Shown here: one piece after another, positions 60,048 through 64,000 of the stretch | Position numbering within the stretch: position 1 is the first letter of the stretch | Layout: each line of letters opens with the position of its first letter | NCBI GenBank assembly: GCA_037974665.1 | Contig: CM075770.1 | Coordinates: 59,655,850 to 59,719,849 of the forward strand | DNA from: Ehretia macrophylla | Lineage: Eukaryota > Streptophyta > Magnoliopsida > Boraginales > Ehretiaceae | DNA length: 64,000 bases | Reading direction: 5' to 3' | Position numbers and translations under genes: made by a program | Notes under the pieces: model-generated | Seen by the model: the letters and a program-made list of their open reading frames with translations, nothing else | Databases searched by the model: none | Told to the model about the DNA's origin: nothing

Positions 60048-60606
60048 GTCATGTCGAGGGCATAATTCCTTTATGTGTTAACGGTTCACAGTCCTAGCCT
60101 AAAGAGTTGGCCCATTTAGAAGGTCCAATGGGCTTAACGACAACCCATCTGCTTGAACAATGCAGCATCCTCGCAGGACGTGATATCGATGCGTTGTAGG
60201 GCCCTCCAATGTCCCACGAGTAAGGTTGTCATCCTTTTAACAGCTCACGACGTACGATCCAGGACGGAAAAACAATGCAAAAGAAGAAAAGTGGCCCGCA
60301 ACTGATGAAAACGTTCAATTTTGGGCTCCAAAAACGGGCACAACGAGCAAGCATGTTACCCTAGTCGTAGAGCTCTCAGAGAGCTTTGCAACGGTATGTT
60401 GTACGCCGCGTAACTACTTACGGATCAAAAGTTATGGGCACCGGAGTGACGGAGAGCTCGTTACAAGCCCTACGCCCTCGGTTTCTGGGCCCAGCCTCCA
60501 CGTGAAGCGAAGTTGTCTTACCCAAGGTGCCGTGGGATTCGATAATAGAAATGTGGCGGATAAAGTATCTTGGCAACCCTAACCGGATGAAAAAAAATTG
60601 AAAAAG

Positions 60607-60725
60607 GGGGTGCAACAAGAGGACTTCCCAGGGGGTCACCCATCTTAGTAGTACTCTCGCACAAGCACGCTTAACTTCAGAGTTCTGATGGGATCCGGTA
60701 CATTAGTGCTGGTATGATCACACCC
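60607..60725 (-). rRNA. 5S rRNA: 5S rRNA copy 50
   Basis: Changes G108T, G81A, G75C, G65T, C47T, C26T and C6T. G81A and G75C are shared with copy 51, as is the spacer variant CGGATGAAAAAAAATTG. Confidence 0.94.
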
Positions 60726-61284
60726 GTCATGTTGAGGGCACAATTCCTTTATGTGTTAACTGTTCACAGTCCCAGCCTAGAGAGATGGCTCATTCAAAAG
60801 GCCCAATGGGCTTAACGACAACCCATCCGCTTCAATAATGCAGCATCCTCGCAAGACGTGATATCGACGCATTTAAGGGCCCTCCAATGTCCCGCAAATA
60901 TGGTTGTCATCCTTTTAATAGCGCACGACATACGATCCAGGACAAAAAAACAGAGCAAAAGTAGAAAAGTGGCCAGAACGTGATGAAAATGTTCAATTTT
61001 GGGCTCCAAAACGGGGCAAAGCAAGCAAGCTGGCTGCCCCCGTCGTAGAGCTCTCGAAGAGCTTTGCAACGGTATGTTGTCCGCCGCGTAACTCCTTACG
61101 GATCAAAAGTTATGTGCACCGGAGTGACGGAGAGCTGGTCACAAGCCCTACGCCCTCGGTTTCTAGGCCCAGCCTCCACGTGAAGCGAAATTGTCTTAGC
61201 CAAGGTGCCGTGGGATTCGATAATAGAAATGTGGTGGATAAAGTATATTGGCAACCCTAACCGGATGAAAAAAAATTGAAAAGG

Positions 61285-61403
61285 GGGGTGCTACAATAGG
61301 ACTTCGCAGGGGGTCACCCATCTTAGTAGTACTCTCGCCCAAGCACGCTTAACTTCGGAGTTCTGATGGGATCCGGTGCATTAGTGCTGGTATGATCGAA
61401 CCC
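61285..61403 (-). rRNA. 5S rRNA: 5S rRNA copy 51
   Basis: Changes T112A, G108T, C107A, G98C, G81A, G75C and G5T. Box A is intact. The TATA-like region reads CTTTATAAG on the plus strand. Confidence 0.93.
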
Positions 61404-61961
61404 GTCATGTTGAGGGCACAATTCCTTTATAAGTTAACGGTTCACAGTCCCAGCCTAGAGAGATGGCTCATTCAGAAGGCCCAATGGGCTTAACGACAAC
61501 CCATCCTCTTCAACAATGCAGCATCCTCGCAAGACGTTAGATTGACGCGTTGTAGGGCTCTCTAATGTCCTGCAAGTAAGGTTGTCATCCTTTTAACAAC
61601 TCACGACATACGATCCGGGATGAAAAAAAAGAGCAAAAGAAGAAAAGTGGCCCGAAACTGAAGAAAACATTCCATTTTGGGATCCAAAAACAGGCACAGC
61701 GAGCAAGGTAGCTACCTCCATCATAGAGCTCTCGGAGAGCTTTGTAACGTTTTCCTGTGCGCCGCGTAACCCCTTACGAATCAAAAGTTAAGGGCAACGG
61801 AGCGACGAAGACTTGGTCACAAGTCCTACACCCTCGGTTTGCAGGCCCAGCTTCCACGTGAAGTGAATTTGTCTTGCCCAAGGTGCCGTGGGATTTGATA
61901 ATAGAAATGTGGTAGATAAAGTATCTTGGCAACCCTAACCGGAGCAAAAAAAATTGAAAAG

Positions 61962-62080
61962 GGGGTGCAACACGAGGACTTCCCAGGGGGTCACCCATCC
62001 TAGTACTACTCTCGCCCAAGCATGCTTAATTTCGGAGTTCTGATGCGATCCAGTGCATTAGTGCTGGTATGATCGCACCC
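61962..62080 (-). rRNA. 5S rRNA: 5S rRNA copy 52
   Basis: Changes G58A and G51A in box A, C35G and C29T. Upstream elements and T-runs match the majority. Confidence 0.95.
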
Positions 62081-62640
62081 GTCATGTTGAGGGCACAATT
62101 CCTTTATGTGTTAACGGTTCACAGTCCCAGCCTAGAGAGATGGCCCATTCAGAAGGCCCAATGGGCTTAACGACAACCCATCTACTTCAACAACCCAGCA
62201 TCCTCGTAGGACGTGATATCGACGCGTGTTAGGGCCCTCTAATGTCTCGCGAGTAAGGTTGTCGTCCTTTTAACAACTCACGACGTACAATCCGCGATGA
62301 AAAACCAAAGCAAAAGAAGAAAAGTGGCCCAAAATTGATGAAAATGTTGGATTTTGGGCTCTGAAAATAGGCGCAGCCAAGCAGGCTTGTTGTCCCCATC
62401 GTAGAGCTCTCAGAGAGCTTTGTAATGGTATGCTGTGCACTGTGTAACTCCTTACGGATCAAAAGTTATGGGCACTGGAGCGACGGAGACCTAGTCACAA
62501 GCCCTACGCCCTCGGTTTGCTAGCCCAGCCTCCACGTGAAGTGAAGTTGTCTTGCCCAAGGTGCCGTGGGACTCGATAATAGAAATGTGGTGGATAAAGT
62601 AACTTGGCAACCCTAACCGGAGCAAAAAAAATTGAAAAGG

Positions 62641-62759
62641 GGGGTGCAACACAAGGACTTCTCACGGGGTCACTCATCGTAGTACTACTCTCGCCCAAGC
62701 ACGCTTAACTTCGGAGTTTTGATGGGATATGGTGCATTAGTGAAGGTATGATTGCACCC
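62641..62759 (-). rRNA. 5S rRNA: 5S rRNA copy 53, upstream promoter deleted
   Basis: 29 bp directly upstream are missing: the start is followed by GTTAACGG instead of GTCATG...GTGTTAACGG, so the TATA-like and GC elements are lost. The unit is 650 bp instead of 679. The gene also carries C107T, G98A, C95G, G86A, G81C, G41A, G31T, G30A, G17T, A16T and G7A. The left spacer is the TGAAAATAGG type. Confidence 0.93.
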
Positions 62760-63290
62760 GTTAACGGTTCACAGTCCCAGCCTAGAGAGATGACCCATTC
62801 AGAAGGCCCAATGGGCTTAACGACAACCCATCCACTTCAAAAAATGCAACATCCTCGCAAGACGTGATATCGACAGGTTGCATGGCCTTCTAATGTCCCG
62901 CGTGTAAGGTTTTCATCCTTTTAACAGCTCACGACGTTCGATCCGGGAGGGAAAAACAGAGCAAAAGAAGAAAAGTGGCCCGAAACTAAAGAAAACGTTC
63001 GATTTTGGGCTCCAAAAAGGGGCACAGTGATCAAGCTCGTTGCCCTCGTCGTAGAGCTCTCGGAGAGCTTTGCTATGGTATGGTGTGCACCGCGTAACTC
63101 CTTACGGATCAAAAGTTATGGGCACCGGAGCGAGAGAGACCTGGTCACAAGCCCTACGCCCTCGGTTTATGGACCCAACCTCCGCGTGAAGCGAAGTTGT
63201 CTTGCCCAAGGTGCCGTACGATTCGATAATAGAAATGTGGTGGATAAAGTATCTTGGGAACCCTAATCGGAGCAAAAAAAATTGAAAAGG

Positions 63291-63409
63291 GGGGTGCAAC
63301 ACGAGGTCTTTCCAGGGGGTCACCCATCCTAGTACTACTCTCGCCCAAGCACACTTAACTTCGGAGTTCGGATGGGATCCGATGTATTAGTTCTGGTATG
63401 ATTGCACTA
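63291..63409 (-). rRNA. 5S rRNA: 5S rRNA copy 54, altered TATA-like box
   Basis: Changes T103A, G99A, C57T in box A, A40C, C28T, G25A, C18A, G7A, G2A and G1T. The upstream stretch reads CCTCAATG on the plus strand instead of CCTTTATG. Confidence 0.92.
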
Positions 63410-63970
63410 GTCATGTTGAGGGCCCAATTCCTCAATGTGTTAATGGTTCACAGTCCCAGCCCAGAGAGATGGCCCATTCAGAAGGCCCAATGGGCTTAAC
63501 GACAGCCTATCTGCTTCAACAACGCAGCATTATCGCAAGACGTGATATCGAAGCGTTGTAGGGCCCTCTAAAGTCCCGCGAGTAAGGTTGTCGTCCTTTT
63601 AACAGCTCACGATGTACGATCCAGGACGGAAAAACAGAGCAAAAGAAGAAAAGTGGCTCAAAACTGATGAAAATGTTCGATTTTGGGCCCTGAAAATAGG
63701 CGCAGCCAAGCAGGCTTGCTGCCCCCGTCGTAGAGCTCTCGAAGTGCTTTGCAACGGTATGCTGTGCGCCGCGTAACTCCTTACGGATCAAAAGTTATGG
63801 GCACTGGAGCAACGCAGACCAGGTCACAAGCCCTACGCCCTCGGTTTGCTGGCCCAGCCTCCACGTGAAGCGAAGTTGTTTTGCCCAAGGTGCCATGGGA
63901 TTCGATAATAGAAATGTGGTGGATAAAGTATCTTTGGCTACCCTAACCGGAGCAAAAAAAATTGAAAAGG

Positions 63971-64000
63971 GGGGTGCAACACGAAGACTTCCCAGGGGAT
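63971..64000 (-). rRNA. 5S rRNA: 5S rRNA copy 55, cut by window edge
   Basis: Only the RNA 3' end (about 30 bp) is in the window; the array continues to the right. One change (C105T) and a final base differing from the majority (ATC at the box C edge) are visible. The two T-runs precede it on the plus strand. Confidence 0.9.

Larger units (their letters stand above)
55149..64000 (-). repeat. 5S rDNA tandem array B
   Basis: Continuation of the same array after E2: 13 copies plus one cut by the window edge, same strand, same unit of 675-679 bp and same spacer anatomy. The first partial spacer (55149-55205) completes the one broken at 34170. Nothing else is seen in these spacers. Confidence 0.97.

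Noticed and set aside
6837..63791. Dozens of 60-120 codon open frames in the 5S spacers, on both strands, with very similar translations
   Set aside because: They recur because the DNA unit recurs. Many minus-strand ones start inside the 5S gene and read through its T-run terminators, and they break by frameshift in other units. No domain, signal peptide or selection for frame is visible.
1..64000. A wholly new gene system (defence, biosynthetic or mobile) in the window
   Set aside because: No stretch outside the 5S units and the LTR elements is left unexplained, and no coding gene is supported. The unusual features are structural and recombinational only.

Overview
This window is non-protein-coding plant nuclear DNA: a tandem 5S ribosomal RNA gene array broken up by nested LTR retrotransposons. 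All 5S copies lie on the minus strand, with the internal box A / intermediate element / box C arrangement and the upstream TATA-like, GC and -1 C arrangement of plant 5S genes. The retroelements have initiator-Met-tRNA-type primer sites and Ty3/gypsy-type 3' ends. Together these indicate a flowering plant or another seed plant; I cannot name the species. I found no protein-coding gene I would support. The open frames present are by-products of repeated spacer or LTR sequence.

Layout, left to right. (1) 1-974: part of an LTR (element E0, minus orientation), running off the left edge and inserted into the internal region of element E1. (2) 975-3134: internal region of E1 (plus). 3135-6758: its 3' LTR, which ends directly in 5S spacer. 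(3) 6759-34170: 5S array A, 41 copies in units of about 677 bp, one of them a truncated chimera. (4) 34171-55148: element E2 (plus), inserted in register in one 5S spacer with a 5-bp target duplication that has one mismatch. Its 3' LTR is split by element E3 (43466-54270, minus), with a perfect GCTTG duplication. (5) 55149-64000: 5S array B, 13 copies plus one cut by the window edge.

E1, E2 and E3 are one family. LTRs are about 3.6-3.95 kb around an internal region of only about 2.8-2.9 kb (measured in E2 and E3), with no recognisable gag-pol. They look like large retrotransposon derivatives (LARDs) that depend on an autonomous Ty3/gypsy relative.

The 5S array is unusually uneven. Copies differ from the local consensus at 2 to about 15 of 116 positions. 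Several lack promoter parts (copies 22 and 53), part of the internal control region (copy 43) or the RNA 3' third (copy 4). Many changes are C-to-T or G-to-A, and several deletions lie between short direct repeats. Blocks of two to eight units recur with shared variants, as expected from unequal exchange. This fits a peripheral, probably silenced part of a 5S locus. The most unusual signals are two inverted repeats kept in nearly every spacer, one of which changes both arms in a matching way in three units.

Numbering: in the 5S entries, RNA nucleotide n is window position (gene end - n + 1). Substitutions are given in RNA sense, with T for U, against the majority sequence of this window. All comparisons were made by eye.
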